Positions 28,746 to 42,700 of a DNA stretch of 64,000 nt are shown here, in pieces (position 1 is the stretch's first letter; every line of letters starts with the position of its first letter). This stretch comes from Panorpa germanica. Taxonomy: Eukaryota > Arthropoda > Insecta > Mecoptera > Panorpidae. Position numbers and translations under genes: made by a program. The stretch spans positions 620,001 to 684,000 of the forward strand of contig OY783203.1 in NCBI GenBank assembly GCA_963678705.1, written 5' to 3'. The notes under the pieces were generated by a model. That model ran no database searches. It was given only the letters and a program-made list of their open reading frames with translations, and was not told the DNA's origin.

Positions 28746-30497
28746 TTTGATTTAGGTTGTGAATTAGAAAACTAAATTAGAATACTGTTACGATTTATAA
28801 GAATTTTAAACTGTAAAAATACACATTATACACATACTCCACTAAAAATTGACCAAGACGTTTTGCAAAATGGGCTGCGATTCAATATTTTAGTTCTAAA
28901 CGTCACTGATGAGCAGCGCTGTTTGCACTTGCCATAGAGAAGGTTATTGAGGTGTTGTGGATAGTCACATGGTAATGAAGTTAGATGCAAAAATCTAACA
29001 TTTTCTTCAGTGAATATCAAACTTTAATACTCATACTTTACACTTGGGTCATATATTTTTTGTTTTGAATATTTCCTTTTAAATAATCCATCCTCCAATC
29101 CTCCTAATATCTAATAATCCTCCAAAAAATAATCAAAAAAGTTACGCAGATACAGCTATTTACAAGGGCGTATGCTTCAGATCATTATTTTGACTACTGC
29201 AGATACATTTGAACATAAATTATAAGAGACATAATTGTATTTATTTGTTAAGTGTTCGTTTTGTCTTTGCGCTGGTCATATTAAAATATAGAATTTACTG
29301 AAACAGTTATTTAAATCGATATTTTAAATTTTTCCAAATTGCTTTCTTTGGCTTCTTCTGGGTCAATCCGAGAAACATTTATAGAATATGCGAGATAATG
29401 ATTAGGAGTCGTATTTCTACCTTAGAATAATATTGCTGTGAAATTAAATTACAGTAAGAGCCCCTTTCTTCAGAATTTTGCGCCCTTATTAGCTCGGCGC
29501 CACATGCGATCACAACTCTTACATGCACCTCGGACCAGCCGTGGCTGCCTCTGCATTATAATTAATTTTGTAAAATGTTTGTGTAAAAATTTTTGTGTAA
29601 ATGTTAAAGCTTAATTATAATTTCATAGCCGTTCGAAATTTGTTTTGAGAATCCAAGTTAGTTGTCTATGGGTTTTTGTTTGTAACTTGTCACGCCATCT
29701 ATCTATAATTGTCACATCTTGCATTGTACTTCATATTGTTGTGCCAGCATTGAGAAGAAAGGTAAGAAATTTTTTTATGTTGTTTTGATATGTTTTCAAA
29801 TTTAAAGTAATTTATAGCTATTTTTAGGTAAGTGAAATAACACTGTAAGTTCCAAGGTAATAAATTGTTATAATGACAATTGTAATGTAAATAGATTAAG
29901 AAAAAATGAATGTTTATAAAATAAACGAAAAATTACAACATTCAAGTTTACTTACTCTACGAACTTTGTCACCTTTTGTTATGTACGCATTTGTATTAAT
30001 TGCTTATGTAAATAGCTTATTGACGTTATCTAATTATAGATGTAAAATGTAGGACAATAGATTCACTTTTAAGTACCAATGAGTATATTTTTATTAATGT
30101 TGCAATTAAAAGTGACATATGCTAACTAGCTCCAATCATTTATTGTTTTGATTCTAAGTTGTAAGAACGTCGTTGTCTAATGTATTACTTTCTATTAAAT
30201 TTATAATAAGCATGCTACCTTTTGAATAATATATTTAACTTAATATTTTCTAGTAGTATTCCTACAAATAATATGAAATAGTTAAAAATTCATTGTTCTG
30301 AGAACTTCAAGTAAGATTTATATGACAGAATTTTTTATGACATTTCTTATTATGTGCTACTCGATATAAATCAAATCTTACATTTTATTTCAAGAACTTT
30401 TAAATTACATATTTATAGTTCAATGGTTAATAACAATCTAAAAAAAATCAATATAAGACTGTTGTTAAATAATAGGTGTTGTATCTTGTTTATAGAA
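28746..30497. promoter_or_regulatory. Divergent upstream region shared by Csp (-) and MOSPD1-like gene (+)
   Basis: About 1.75 kb separates the two divergent start codons. On the plus side a splice donor (AAAG|GTAAG) at 29761-29763 and an acceptor (TTGTTTATAG) ending at 30495 imply a non-coding first exon of the MOSPD1 gene ending at 29761. A GC-richer patch lies at 29480-29560. The promoters themselves are not resolved. The bidirectional arrangement is read from gene order only. Confidence 0.5.
28832..28893. repeat. Direct repeat B, right copy (upstream of Csp start)
   Basis: Second copy of the segment at 28233-28294. It lies 87 bp upstream of the Csp ATG on the minus strand, so it falls in the Csp 5' UTR or proximal promoter. 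Sequence to its right (28894-29020) has no match beside the left copy. Confidence 0.75.
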
Positions 30498-31912
30498 ATG
30501 GATCGTGATAAATTTATTAAGAAAATACCTGTCTTCGTATTTCCACCAAACATAGAGTTTTATGCGGCATCTAGACAATCACATAAACAGCTTATGACTA
30601 TATACAATCCATTTGATGCTCCTGTAAAATTTAAGGGTATAATGCTTTTTATATGTTCTTTATAAATAATTCATGACTAATTTAAATTTTAATAACTATT
30701 CACCTTTTAGTAATGTGTACTAACACGGGGAGGTATTCAGTAACTGATCCCGAAGGAACTATTTTGCCCCAGAATGTAGTTGATATTATTATTCGCCATC
30801 AAGAAGTTACTACAGCACCGTGCAATGCAATTGACAAATTTCGAATAGTCATTTCAGATACTCTAACAAAGCATGTAAGTAGTTTATGCCTCTTACTATA
30901 ATTGCATAATTGTATTCGATTTTTTCTCTTAATCTTCACATCTGCGTATGTGTAGATCTTGGGCAAGAGAGATGTTACAGCAACTATGCTACAAGGATCA
31001 CCTCCTACAACAGAAGAGAAAAGTGAATTCGACCATTTTGATTCATCAGATTTCAGAGATTCTTCTGAATATCGACAAGACATAATGTGAGTAAATTGAA
31101 ATATTTTGATCGTCTCGATTGGACTAACTATGACAAAAACGTATTAATCTAGTAAATAATATTAACAAGAACAGTGTACAAAGTATATTAGGAGAGGGAT
31201 ATTAAAGGATATGTTTTTGCTAAGGCTACCAATGTCAATATTAGAAACAGACCATATACTATTGCGAGTTGCTGAATATTCCTGGTCTTCTATAAATGGT
31301 TTAAAACTATAAATTAAAATATGGATTTGAAATTTGTATATGTTTGCGCATAATATAAATATAATACTGTCATATAATACAATACACTTTCCAAATTATA
31401 ACAGATTCACTATATAGTTCATATTACGAAAGTTCAGCGGCGATTCATGCTTAAAATAAGTTGTATCGTATAAATCTTAGATGCAATGGTTAAATACTGT
31501 CTCAGTAATTTTATTGTAATGTGTAAAGAAACTATCATTTCCTAAATTTATACATTACATATTTCTAGCTTGATTAATTATTCGTTTTGTAACTTTCGGT
31601 TTCCTATTTAGGATCCTATTTCAGAGAATCGTACCTTAAGAACAATTTTTTAACTTTAACCAAAGAGATGTATATATGATGTACATATATACTTTTTACA
31701 GGAGTTCCCGAAATCATCAAACTCCAAACTGGATAAGCGTCGTTACAGCAATTATATGCATTAGTGGACTCATGCTTCCTACAGTTGACGAATCTTCTAC
31801 CACAAAGAGCAGCACTGCAACGTTGCCATATTGGCTACATATCAGTAATCAATTGAAATTGATATTTTCCTTCGTTTTAGGTTTAGTATGTATGCAAGTC
31901 CTGAAGCAATGA
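30498..31912 (+). CDS. MOSPD1: MOSPD1-like MSP-domain ER membrane protein
   Basis: Four coding exons: 30498-30636, 30711-30874, 30956-31086 and 31702-31912. They give 645 nt, 214 aa plus stop, close to vertebrate MOSPD1 (about 213 aa). The start is MDRDKFIKKIPVFVFPP. It lies three bases after an acceptor, so the 5' UTR is spliced. An MSP (major sperm protein) fold covers about residues 10-100, with FPPNIEFYAA, QLMTIYNPFDAPVKFKVMCT, GRYSVTDPEG and the basic/hydrophobic KFRIVISD. A polar, acidic linker (SEFDHFDSSDF) follows. Two hydrophobic segments then occur, NWISVVTAIICISGLMLP and a C-terminal one near IFSFVLGLVCMQVLKQ. MSP proteins of this group sit in the ER membrane and bind FFAT-like or FFNT peptides at contact sites (family knowledge). 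An upstream ATG at 30354 in the same frame belongs to the intron. Confidence 0.9.
31087..31701 (+). other. Intron 3 of the MOSPD1-like gene
   Basis: Intron between the linker exon and the transmembrane exon. The donor AT|GTGAGT and acceptor TTTTACAG rejoin the frame as ATG AGT. I see nothing else in it. Confidence 0.75.
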
Positions 31913-31975
31913 GATTAGAACGTTTAGATCAAAATAGAGCTATTATACAAATTATTTTACATTTGAAACATACGC

Positions 31976-31984
31976 CTGTATATG

Positions 31985-32050
<66 letters not shown>
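31976..32050. repeat. TA dinucleotide microsatellite
   Basis: An almost pure (TA)n tract of about 70 bp, interrupted by one extra A. It lies about 70 bp after the MOSPD1 stop codon, so it is likely in the 3' UTR. An AATAAA lies at 32123-32128. Confidence 0.9.
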
Positions 32051-32051
<1 letters not shown>

Positions 32052-33773
32052 TATGTAATATTGTTTAGAGAATGATAGCTATTTACGTTTTGAAACAACA
32101 AGGTAAACTTTTTGAGTATATAAATAAAAATTTACTATATTTATATATTTATACTATTAAATTATTGTAGATATAGTTATATGTATAAATATTTTTTTTA
32201 TTGAGTTAAAATCTCCATATATAATATATCGTTTTGGTTTGAATTTTCCTTTTGAGTCATGAAGGCTGTTTTTAATATATGTTAGTCATATATTTCTGTT
32301 GTACCGAAAAGCTCCACCACATTCCGCATGTTGTGTCTGCTGCGCTATACCAAATCTAAGAACAATACGTATTTTAAGAACTGTGTGTTTCTTAAATGCG
32401 TGGCACAATTGAAAATGATTTGGCTGTAGTCGTTTCGGTTCAAGGTTAGTTAGTTCATTGGATTAAAATTCATAACAGAATTATTTAATTGTGAAAAAAA
32501 GAAAGGTGTAAAGGGAATTGTGTGAATTACAAATTCCTATATTATACGATGAATTATTTCTGCGATGAACTACCTATTGTGGGTACTATTTGTATTGCAT
32601 TAGCAGCTGGAATGAGAGTGAGATTTGAATATAAGTACTCATAATCTCGAGACCCGTTGGTGTCAAATAGTTCAATAATAGTTAGCAATAAATTATAACT
32701 AGGACAAATTATTAATTATAATTAAATTTAATGGCTTTTATATTTACTTCTAATGTATAAAAATAAAATCATTTTACAATTTTAATACAAAAATAAACAT
32801 ATTTCATCGTATATAAAAAATTACTTTTTTTTTTGCTCATGTTTCTGTCGATTTTTATCATTGTTTAAAATATCATAAATTTTAACTCAAAATTTGATAA
32901 ACTATATTTCACACATAATATGGTTTTCAAAGTCTCAATATTTCATTTTGAATTTATCAGATGGACTCGGTTAATTTACTATATAAAAAATGCGTGAAGT
33001 TGCTCATTAGTTTATATTTATATAGCAACGAAATATTTTACGAATCACTTTTAAAAGAGTATTCCTGAATTTTATTATTAATCATTATTATTGTCATTCT
33101 ATAGAACCACTCTACCTCTTTTTTTTTTGTTTAAATATATGACAAAATTTAATTATTTAAAATCTTCTTCGACCTGCGTGCTCGATTGTTATTAACGTGC
33201 GAGTCTGCACGGTCTGCCCCTACCTTTCAGTGAACCGATTGTCGGGCTACCGCTGACTTTCTACTTTACCTGGTGCATGAAAGAGTAGGGAATATCATCT
33301 ACCTGTGTACGAGTTTAATGTCAGTTCAACAACCATCCAAGTCAACACAAAACACCAGTCATCTTAAGACGGTTGTATACGTGCAGTGTTTTCAAATCAA
33401 ATATCATTTAAAGTGCTAAAATAAATGTGATATTATGACTAATTTCTTACGTATTATTGCGTATAAAAGAAGAGTTAAGGACCGTGAAGTGTAAATGTGT
33501 TTAAAATAAATAGTGTTTTAGGAAATAATGTGTATTATATTTAAAATTTAACATGGATTATCCATAAAACACAAAAACACTTAGTTTTTTTAAGTTATTT
33601 CTTATATTCCTTAATGCAATTTATTTATTTCGTACTAATAATTGTGTGTTAAATGTTACAGTGTTATAATTGAAATCAAAAAGTCTGATTTTTAAATATT
33701 ATACATTTTAAAACAGATTTACTCATGTGTTAAAAATTTATAAAAGTGAGTGAACTCTGAGATTTAAACCAAA
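32051..33773. other. Intergenic, then promoter and 5' UTR of the SEA/EGF gene
   Basis: AT-rich spacer up to about 33170, then a GC-richer stretch at 33170-33370. That stretch includes an arthropod initiator-like TCAGTT at 33321-33326, about 450 bp before the ATG at 33774. The initiator assignment is by motif only and no DPE was seen at +28. No coding sequence is supported. Confidence 0.45.
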
Positions 33774-36700
33774 ATGGCCGCACTTGTCTTAAGACTCTTA
33801 ACAATTATTATAATAATACAAGGTAAGTTTTGATGATATATTTCAATAAATAGACGTATGTAATAGTCGGATAAAACACGACGCAATATATATATGTATG
33901 CGCAAATAAACAAAAAGTGTGGGTTAAAGAAAAAATTTGATCATTTTTAGAATATCCGGCTTGTCTTCGGTTTAATTGTAATAACAACCTGTTAAACAAA
34001 GTTAAATGGATATAAAGTATCTGTGTCTCATAATGTATGCATATTTTACATTAACTAATATTATAGTTTACATTATTTTTTTGCGAAAATATGCGTTTAA
34101 TTTACAAAAATTTGTTTATTAACATCAAAAAGCATTATCATAAATCATCAATTTTTTACAATGTTAGTAAATATCTGCATCTGCAGAAAATTTGATGGGA
34201 ACGAATAAAACTTAACATACTCTTTTATCCAGTGCAAATTTGTCACAGATTCCATTCTATCGGAATATTTTAAACATATCTAAGAAGTGGGTAATATTAC
34301 GTACATAATGCATAATATATTAACATTTATTTCAATCTCTAGTATTAGTAATATTAGTATCCTTATTATTCTAAATTATCATTATTCAAATCATTTGGCA
34401 TAATACATATTTGTATTCTTCTACCATAATTCTATTTACCATAAAACAATTTAAAAAACCAAATTGAATAATTTTAAGAAGAAGTAGCGTTATGTCAATT
34501 ATGTAGTAAACCGATAAAGTTATTGTAATTTTGTTTAAAATTCTTTTGACCTTATTTTCATAATTTATGCATTATTAAATAATAATAAAATAATTATAAA
34601 ATTCCTGTTAAACACAGTTATTTATGTTTTACATAAATAAATATAACAGTTTATATAAAACATATATTTTATTTACGTACAAATGTTATGTAGCATTTAC
34701 ATATCATAAAACCCTTTGGACATAACAAATTCGAAGATATTTACTTAGGCAATTCTACTCATAGTGCAACAAGAAAAAACAGGTTCAATATTTTTTTGTT
34801 AGGAAGTACACTGGCATTAAAATTACAAATTATATTTATAATGATATTTATTAAATATTCTTTAATGTAAAAACAATATTAACCCGAGAGCAGTAGTTTG
34901 CCGAACTTTTTTTAAACAACCTCGTAACTACTTAGAGACTTCAGAATTGTTCACCGAGAAATTTACAATCTCAAAAATACTTAGTCATTACATATTAATT
35001 TTAAAATTGCATAATTAAAATGATGATTATTTTTTCTATGTAAGATAGTGTGCCTCTGTAACCCGTATGTATTGTAAATTATAACTTGTGTTTTAACGGT
35101 TGATAACTTTTCGAGTCCGGATGTTGCACGATTTTAAGTACCAGTGTTTCTTAGCTTGTGTAAATTAATTAAAATCAGTGGTGAAAGTCGGCATTCGGCT
35201 AACGAACGGTAGTCATGTATACTTGCCGGAACGATACTAAATTTGATAATAATTCTACGAAAAAAGCGTTTCTTGTCTTTGCGCTTCTTTTCAATCTCTT
35301 TACAACACGGTATTTATTACATAAAATATATTTATATCCATTGATACAGGAATCCTTTAAAAGGTCAAAGGTTACTTTACTCTTTACGGTGTCACTATTT
35401 ATATGTCCGGATAAATGATCTGAAATATTCTGAAAGTGTTTTATCATCTGTTATCACCTACAGACCTGTGCCAGATATTTTAGAGAATGCAGAAATGCAT
35501 TAATCTGTTGGAAGCTTTGTGAATAATTGCTCATTGTGAATACATAAAAAAATAATTAACATATGCATGTGAAATATAAAATAAATATTTTCATAAAAGG
35601 GTATTAAGGTATAAAAACATTTGACTCGTGATGTCACTTTCGATTCATACCCTTTTCTCTTCTATATATTGTTTTATTATTTATACAACAGGGTGTATGG
35701 TTTTCAGTGACCGTGACGTCTAGACCTACGTGACTTTGCATACATTAACCTATATTTAAATCAAAATTTAAAAAAGCCACTCCTAAAATATTCACAAGCT
35801 CATTGAACTGCTGATGCGTTATCAGATGTGTAATACGCAGTTAGTGAAAATTATTTTCTGTCTTCGTCATTCATTGCGTCGAATATGTTCCATTCATAAT
35901 TTGATTTGCTTCTTTGCTCCATTGCTCAATGGTATCAACATTTCTTGATAAATACTTATATTTTACTTTCCATAGACTGGTATTTTACGATCGCATCGTC
36001 AAACCGGATCAAATTCTAAATCCGTTTTACGAGTCTCGTAACATTGCCATTGTGTTGAACCTCCCACTTTTCATCGCTCTCTTGATGACAAACCCCTTTC
36101 ACTTGCAAGAACTGTACTAACCATCAATATTTTTGAACTGTTCTTGGAACTGCTGTGTTAATCATCCTGAAAATACTTTCTTATATTACGTATAGCGCTG
36201 AATAAATGACACTCAGTGCTAATTAGGATTAATCAGCTCCGGTTCTATAAATAATGTTCGTAACTTTTGCATATATTACTACTTATATTACTTATATACA
36301 AATATGTTTATTACACCGTTTCCTCACAAAGGCTTCTCTGTTAAAATATTTTTGGTTTGGCATTTCACGTTAAAACTAAATCAAAGATGTCCAAACTCTT
36401 GAGACCTGAGACAATCAGCATATTTTGTCTCCCTCTTAAGGAACATGTTGACAATAACCGGTAGGTGAAAACGGCGTCACATTACGCAATTACGCAGTTC
36501 GCAGAAGTCGTGATGTACCAACAACGTACATCACATAAGGGCCCCGCATCAGACGTTTAATTACATTTTTTATTTTTTATTTTAACACCTGCCAAACAAT
36601 TAGGTTATGTTCTATTTCTTTTATTGGTTATTTAAATTCTATTAAAAATGATATACATTTTCTTTTAATTGCTTTTCAAATCCAAAAAAAGCAATCTTTA

Positions 36701-39700
36701 AATATTTAAAACAAACATATTTTTCTTATCCTGTCATCATTTGCAATTATGTTTGCAGGTGGTATAACGGTGTTACGTCAATTTAATTAAACCCTCAGAG
36801 CCCTCAGACCTACATATGTATGTCGTTTTAGCAAAGTTGAAATATTAAGAATAAATAGTGTTAATACTCATACGAACCTCACTAACCCGCCTCTGTAACC
36901 CACTTGAAAATGTGATGGCTAGTTTTTATATATTTTACAGAGTATTGTTAAAAACTAAAAATTACTATTGCTAGACCCTCCTGTGAGTTTTAAAGTGCAT
37001 AAGAAAATTAGGTAAACTACAGTAGCAAGCGTATGAGCAACATATATAAAATTTGCTACTATAAAGTAATAACTTTCAGCTTTGCTAAAACGATGTAGCG
37101 GTCTCGGTGCTCTAGGATCTTACTCTATAAGATTAGTTGTAAAACAAAGCCTACATTTGAGAGCACCTCATGTGCATTGCTCTACATTTTAAATAAAGTA
37201 AAACCCCTGCGAAGAAGAGAAGACAAAGACTCGACCTTGTCCGTGGTACGTGTACTATTATCTTTGCTCGTGTTCTTGCATTTCGTTTTCGGAATGCTCG
37301 TATAGCTCGTATGGGTTTGCACACATATTTTACACACTCTTGCATCACTGGCTGATTGTGAGACCACACTCAGCAGCTCAGCAGTCTACGGTGTCTACCA
37401 AACACAGGTATCTGGTTTTACAGTTAGACAACAGAATAAAGAAGACCCGTTACTATATCAGTGACGTAGTTAAATATTTTACATTCTTAATGTACGGAAA
37501 ATATTTTATTACTTATTATTTATATAACATGATATATAAAATATATTATCTGAGAAAAGTTTTTTTTATTTACTTTTTCTATTTAAAATTCAGTGTAAGC
37601 GTAACAATTATTTTTTTATTTTTTAAACCATAAAAACATTTCTTATTATTTTAATAAATTTATATTCTTACTTTGTAAGTACTTAGTTTGCTTTTTTTAT
37701 ATTTCTATATTGGATATACTCGTACATCGTACATTCTTTTTTGAATGAATAAAAAATAATTAAACTTTTTTGAAATTCGGATGCCAAAAAATTAATTCAA
37801 AACCGGAACTCTCTAGACATTGTAACACATACGAAAAAGTCGTGAAAAATTTGTTTTTACTTATTTGTTGAATCTGTTAACAGAGGTCGTCAATAACTAT
37901 TAGGCCGATCTCACATTGGAACCGCATAAGCGCATAGCTTCATCGAACGACTATGCCTGACTCTGTGAATCACAGACTATACTAGTGTGAATCCGAAAGC
38001 ACCGAAATAGGCGGTAACGATTCGTGCGTTTACGATTTCAATGTGAGATCAGCCTTATTACTTTTTCACAGCACAGAACCTAAGTTCAATATGACAGTAA
38101 GGGCGTCCGCACACGTGGCGATTGGCTTAACACCTAATCTGCCTGAACCGAATAAAAATGCAACTGTGTTGTTAGTGAGAGAACGAACGTGTATACGAGT
38201 GAGAGAAAACACACGGCGTGAACGTAACTAAACTGATTTCGAGTACGTTTGCTGCGAGTCTATTTCTCAGTCGTAGGGCATATCGTTGATGACATCATCA
38301 ACAGAGATGTGCACGAATATAATTGAAAAGTATTTAAATCCATACATATAATCAAATACGACACAATAAAATCCCCTGTTATGCTATTGTTAAAAATTCT
38401 ATAGAGTCACGAAACACGGTTCGACTAGTTTGTCGTGCAGTGTGTTTTCTCTAACTCGTATACACCTGGGTTCTCTCATGGATGGGAGCAGTGCGGACAA
38501 GTGGACGTTTACCTGTATAGTCCTATTAAGTATTGTTCACATTATATTTGCACGGTTGTGATAACATGTTTGAGACAACAACAAAGCAGTGATTTGCAAA
38601 TTAATTTCTGCATTGATTCCGTGCAACACTTCAATAATAATTACAAAGCACTAAGCACAAAGATTTCTAATGCAAACCTTTCACTGTGGACGAGTACGTC
38701 GACCAGTACGTCGGCACAGAGCTCCAATTTACGTGTTAAGAATTGTCTGCAATTGAGTTACCACGGTTTAACAGAGCATACAAACAATGGATTCCATTCC
38801 ACGACAAATTCAATTCATTAGTACCAGAGTTGAAGTCACTCAAATGAGTGATATACGAAAATTTCATTATGTCGTTCCGCTTTATGAAGTTGCTCAAGCT
38901 GATTGGGTTGTGAACACATTTTTGTGGAGTTGAGTTTTCAATTCTATGGCGTTTTTATTTTATTAAATATTATTAAAAGTTTAAATTTTGTTTAACTGCG
39001 TAATACTTTGGTTGTTATCCTAGTAGTTGATGACGTCACGAATTGAATAGAATATCACAAGCAATGTTATTTTTCGTTTTATATCACGGCACTATATTGA
39101 AACATTATGAGTACTCAAATATGTTGAAAATATTATAATAAATAGTTATGGTTAACAGTCCACAGACCAACACAAATAAAATGTCCACCGACACATCCCG
39201 TGATTCAACAGTTTGCTAATTTTATAGTACACAATATTTTGACGTTTTTCAATTAGATAAAATTAAAAAGGATTTGCGTACCGTATAACGGAAAATTTAA
39301 AATAGCTCTAAATAATTAGCACTGATTAAATAGAGGGGTCAATAGACGGAGAAATGGAATGTGTTAATTTTTAAATACTCGTAATTATTAGCAAACTGGA
39401 CTTTAATATAGCATGATATTTACCTAAGTTGTGACGTTTAATTTGACGGTATTTCGCTTGATTAAAACATCACTGACAAACAAAAAACGTTTGTGACTTT
39501 TGGGTTTTTATTCAGTACCGTGTCGGGGTTACCGAGCGTTAACGAGAGTTACCGAGTGGTTTGCTGCGTTGAATACGGGCTGCAGTGACGACAGTTGGTA
39601 GTGGGACAGTGAGAGGACAGCGTAACGAAAGCATTTATTGTTTTTTTGATATATTTTACAATTAATGCAAATCAGGGTACGGCTAAGCCTGCAGTTAAAG

Positions 39701-42700
39701 CCGATTGCAATTTAGTTTTTGTTGTGTTAATGGTTTTAGAAATCTTTTTGCATCGATGATAAGCATGCTAGTGGATGAGTACTTTTTTAGGTTGGAATAC
39801 AGTATGGTGCTGATGTCGTGGTCATCATGGTTTTTATGGTTATATTATTATTAACTTTTAGTCCTGCGGTATTCATATTACTTTCTATGGTATAGTTATA
39901 TCGATGTAAAGAGATATTTCTTGATGATACGAGGGTGTAATACTGTGTAAGAAATCAAACAAATGTAAAGTTATACTGTTTATGCAAACGTGCATACATA
40001 CCTTGCATTTTGTACGTATCATCACCTCATCAAAAACTATCCAGGTCAGAAAGCGCAGTAAAGCAGTGGTCTCCACAACAAAACAACAAGAGGTTAAACC
40101 TCGTTGCTTCAAATAATTATAATTAACACATTTTCGTTACATTCTGTTGTTTTTTAAGTTTTTCACTAAACTCACATCTAATACTACGACCCTCTAATAC
40201 CAGACTAGACTCTAATTGCTGAATAAGTTTGCTACGTATTTCTTAAAACTTTAGGTTAACAAAGATATGTTTACATAAAATTAGGTTATGTATTTCATGT
40301 TTGATTAAAAATGATTGATAATGAGTTGAATATCTTTAAATGAGGAATTTAGAGTAGACTTTGGGCCGCAACTTGAACACCAGTGCTTTGCAACGTCATG
40401 ACACCGTGTTTAATTGTCAGCTGGTTAGGCTCAGCATACCAGAACTAACGGTCGGATTGTCAACAATGTTATTGTTGAAATGCAAAGTGAAAACAATGCA
40501 TACATGAATTTTTTACAAACATTCGGTTATTCTATAGTTACTGAATCTGCATTTTGATTACAAAGCCCCCCAATCAGTAATTAGCTAACATTTATTTAAA
40601 TTATTAAATATTAATTAATGCATACTTGTATTTTCTAATATATTACTCTAGTAATACAGAAACGGTAGGTTACTACAGCACTTTGCGATAGAAGTGTGAA
40701 ATTTAGTACAGCGAAAGAGTTATAATTTTCATCATAAATTACTATTTATGATTTTATAGTAAATAACTTAATCAACAACTCAAATATTTATAAAACACAA
40801 GACATTTCTTTTATAAAACTACTTCTAACAATTAATAAAGTTTTTTTTGAAAAGTATCATACTTTATAAATGTTGCGTTATTTGTTTCCTTTGTCATAAA
40901 AATAAGCCAGACTCTTCCGTGCACCCTAACTTCCGCCAGACGCTTTAAATCTCTCTTGTGCTTTTAAGACAACGTGTTAAATGGTACAGAGAATCTATGC
41001 CTTCATCCGTAGCTTACTGCTACGTGTAAAAGGAACCCGGTTTCAAGCTAGCAAGTACGCATACGTTCTTAACTACATTTTACACATTTATTCTCAAAAT
41101 TTGGGCTTTGTTGAAACGACGTAGATATGGGGGCTCTGGGATCTTACTCTACAAATAAAGACGCAAATCGGACCTAGCGAATTTTTCGAGCTGCCATTTC
41201 GTATATTAGGTATATGTGTCATGTATTCATAGGAGTATTTACGTGTGTGAAACTTAAATCATTGCTTAGCCAAATACATCAACTCGGCGGTCTCCTTATT
41301 TGTTGACCAATTCGTTTAAGGATACGACTATTATTATCACATTCGTAGTTTGAGAAAGTATTTTTCATAAACGCTTTCTTCTTTAGAAAGTTATTTTCTT
41401 ATTGTTTTATGATTTAAAAATCGGAATACTTATAAGATTTTATTTAACTTGCTTGAAGATATGTTCAAAACTTTGCACTCGATTTTTAAACCATTTTCTG
41501 ATAAGATATCGAACACTCTTTGTGGGTGCAGGATGACAATGCAATGTGTGCTAAAAGAATATACAGTTACAACATTTAACAAATTATTTTTGTTACAGAG
41601 TATAAAGAATTAAATGCAGCATCTCAAGTGTCACCAAAATCAACAATACACAGTTCTTATAGAGCGAAGAATCCACTGACTGAAAACCACTTAACAGATC
41701 GTCAAGAAGACATCGAAGCAAGCACAATGAGTAGTAGCGAATATTTCTCAGACAGCGAGACGGATCATTTGATCGTAGAAAGATCTGCGAATCCAGTCTT
41801 AAATAAACGTAACGCAAAAAAGTTTAACGCAATTGTAGCAAACGATGTAGACATATCTGACAGTGATTATAGCTTCATTAAACCTACAAATATACAGAAT
41901 AAAATAATAAGCGACCCAACGATAAGCACAGACTTTTCTAGTCAACAATATTGGACATTAAAAGGTCGAGCTATAGATTCTTCAGACCAAACGCTTCTGT
42001 CAAATATGACGTTGTCGCAAAACAATGGAAAACAAACGTATAGATCTGAAAGTCAAGGAAGACAATCAAATCCAGACATAAAAGACATCATCACAGGGAT
42101 TGTTAAACTTCTAAATGGCAACGTGAATGTCCAAGCCAACACACAACCTGCGGCACATCGACCATTGAGGCCTTTGTCTACTAGAATTAATAATAGAGGT
42201 CCACCAAGAATATCCACTGTTCAATCCCTGCCTCCGGATTTTGATGCGCCAATTTCTTCTTCAATACCACAGTCTTCAATGAAGCCCCCACCACCTTACC
42301 CTTTTGATCGGCCGTATAATCACAACGGAATTATTAAACCGTTTCTTAATGGTATCCCAATTCCAGAGCAAATTGTGCCCACGGAAAATAATAATGGCAA
42401 CTATAGGCCTATGATGTCGGGAAAGCCTCATATGACACCAATCAGGAGAAGACCTCAGCCGCCACCGCATGGATTACCAAATTACCTAGATCGACCTCAC
42501 GATATCCCGCCCTACAAACCGATGCCTCCCATGCATCCCTTAAACACAACCATCTTCCACATTCCTAATAATCAAAATGTGACCGTGGCAGAAGAAGAGA
42601 ACAAACCAAATGTAGATACAGTAGAATACGTAGTAAGTGATCTTAAGGAAAACGTAACTGACGTTGCAACTCAAGACAACGAAAAGGAAGTGATTGATCT

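Larger units (their letters stand above)
33823..41598 (+). other. Intron 1 of the SEA/EGF gene (7.8 kb)
   Basis: It separates the signal-peptide exon from the large second exon. It contains an inverted-repeat element at 36792-37118, a Harbinger-like MITE at 37903-38054, and a related repeat end at 41104-41153. GC-richer segments lie at 38080-38280 and 39510-39610 and may be further repeats or enhancers. ORFs at 37250-37633 and 38435-38821 look non-genic. Confidence 0.6.

Noticed and set aside
30354-30497. Upstream ATG in the MOSPD1 frame
   Set aside because: It lies before a clear acceptor ending at 30495. The residues do not resemble the family, whose start fits the ATG at 30498.
38435-38821. 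128-aa ORF in intron 1 of the SEA/EGF gene
   Set aside because: Low-complexity Ser/Thr run, no family motif, no splice partner in phase, and it sits in a GC-richer patch next to MITEs.
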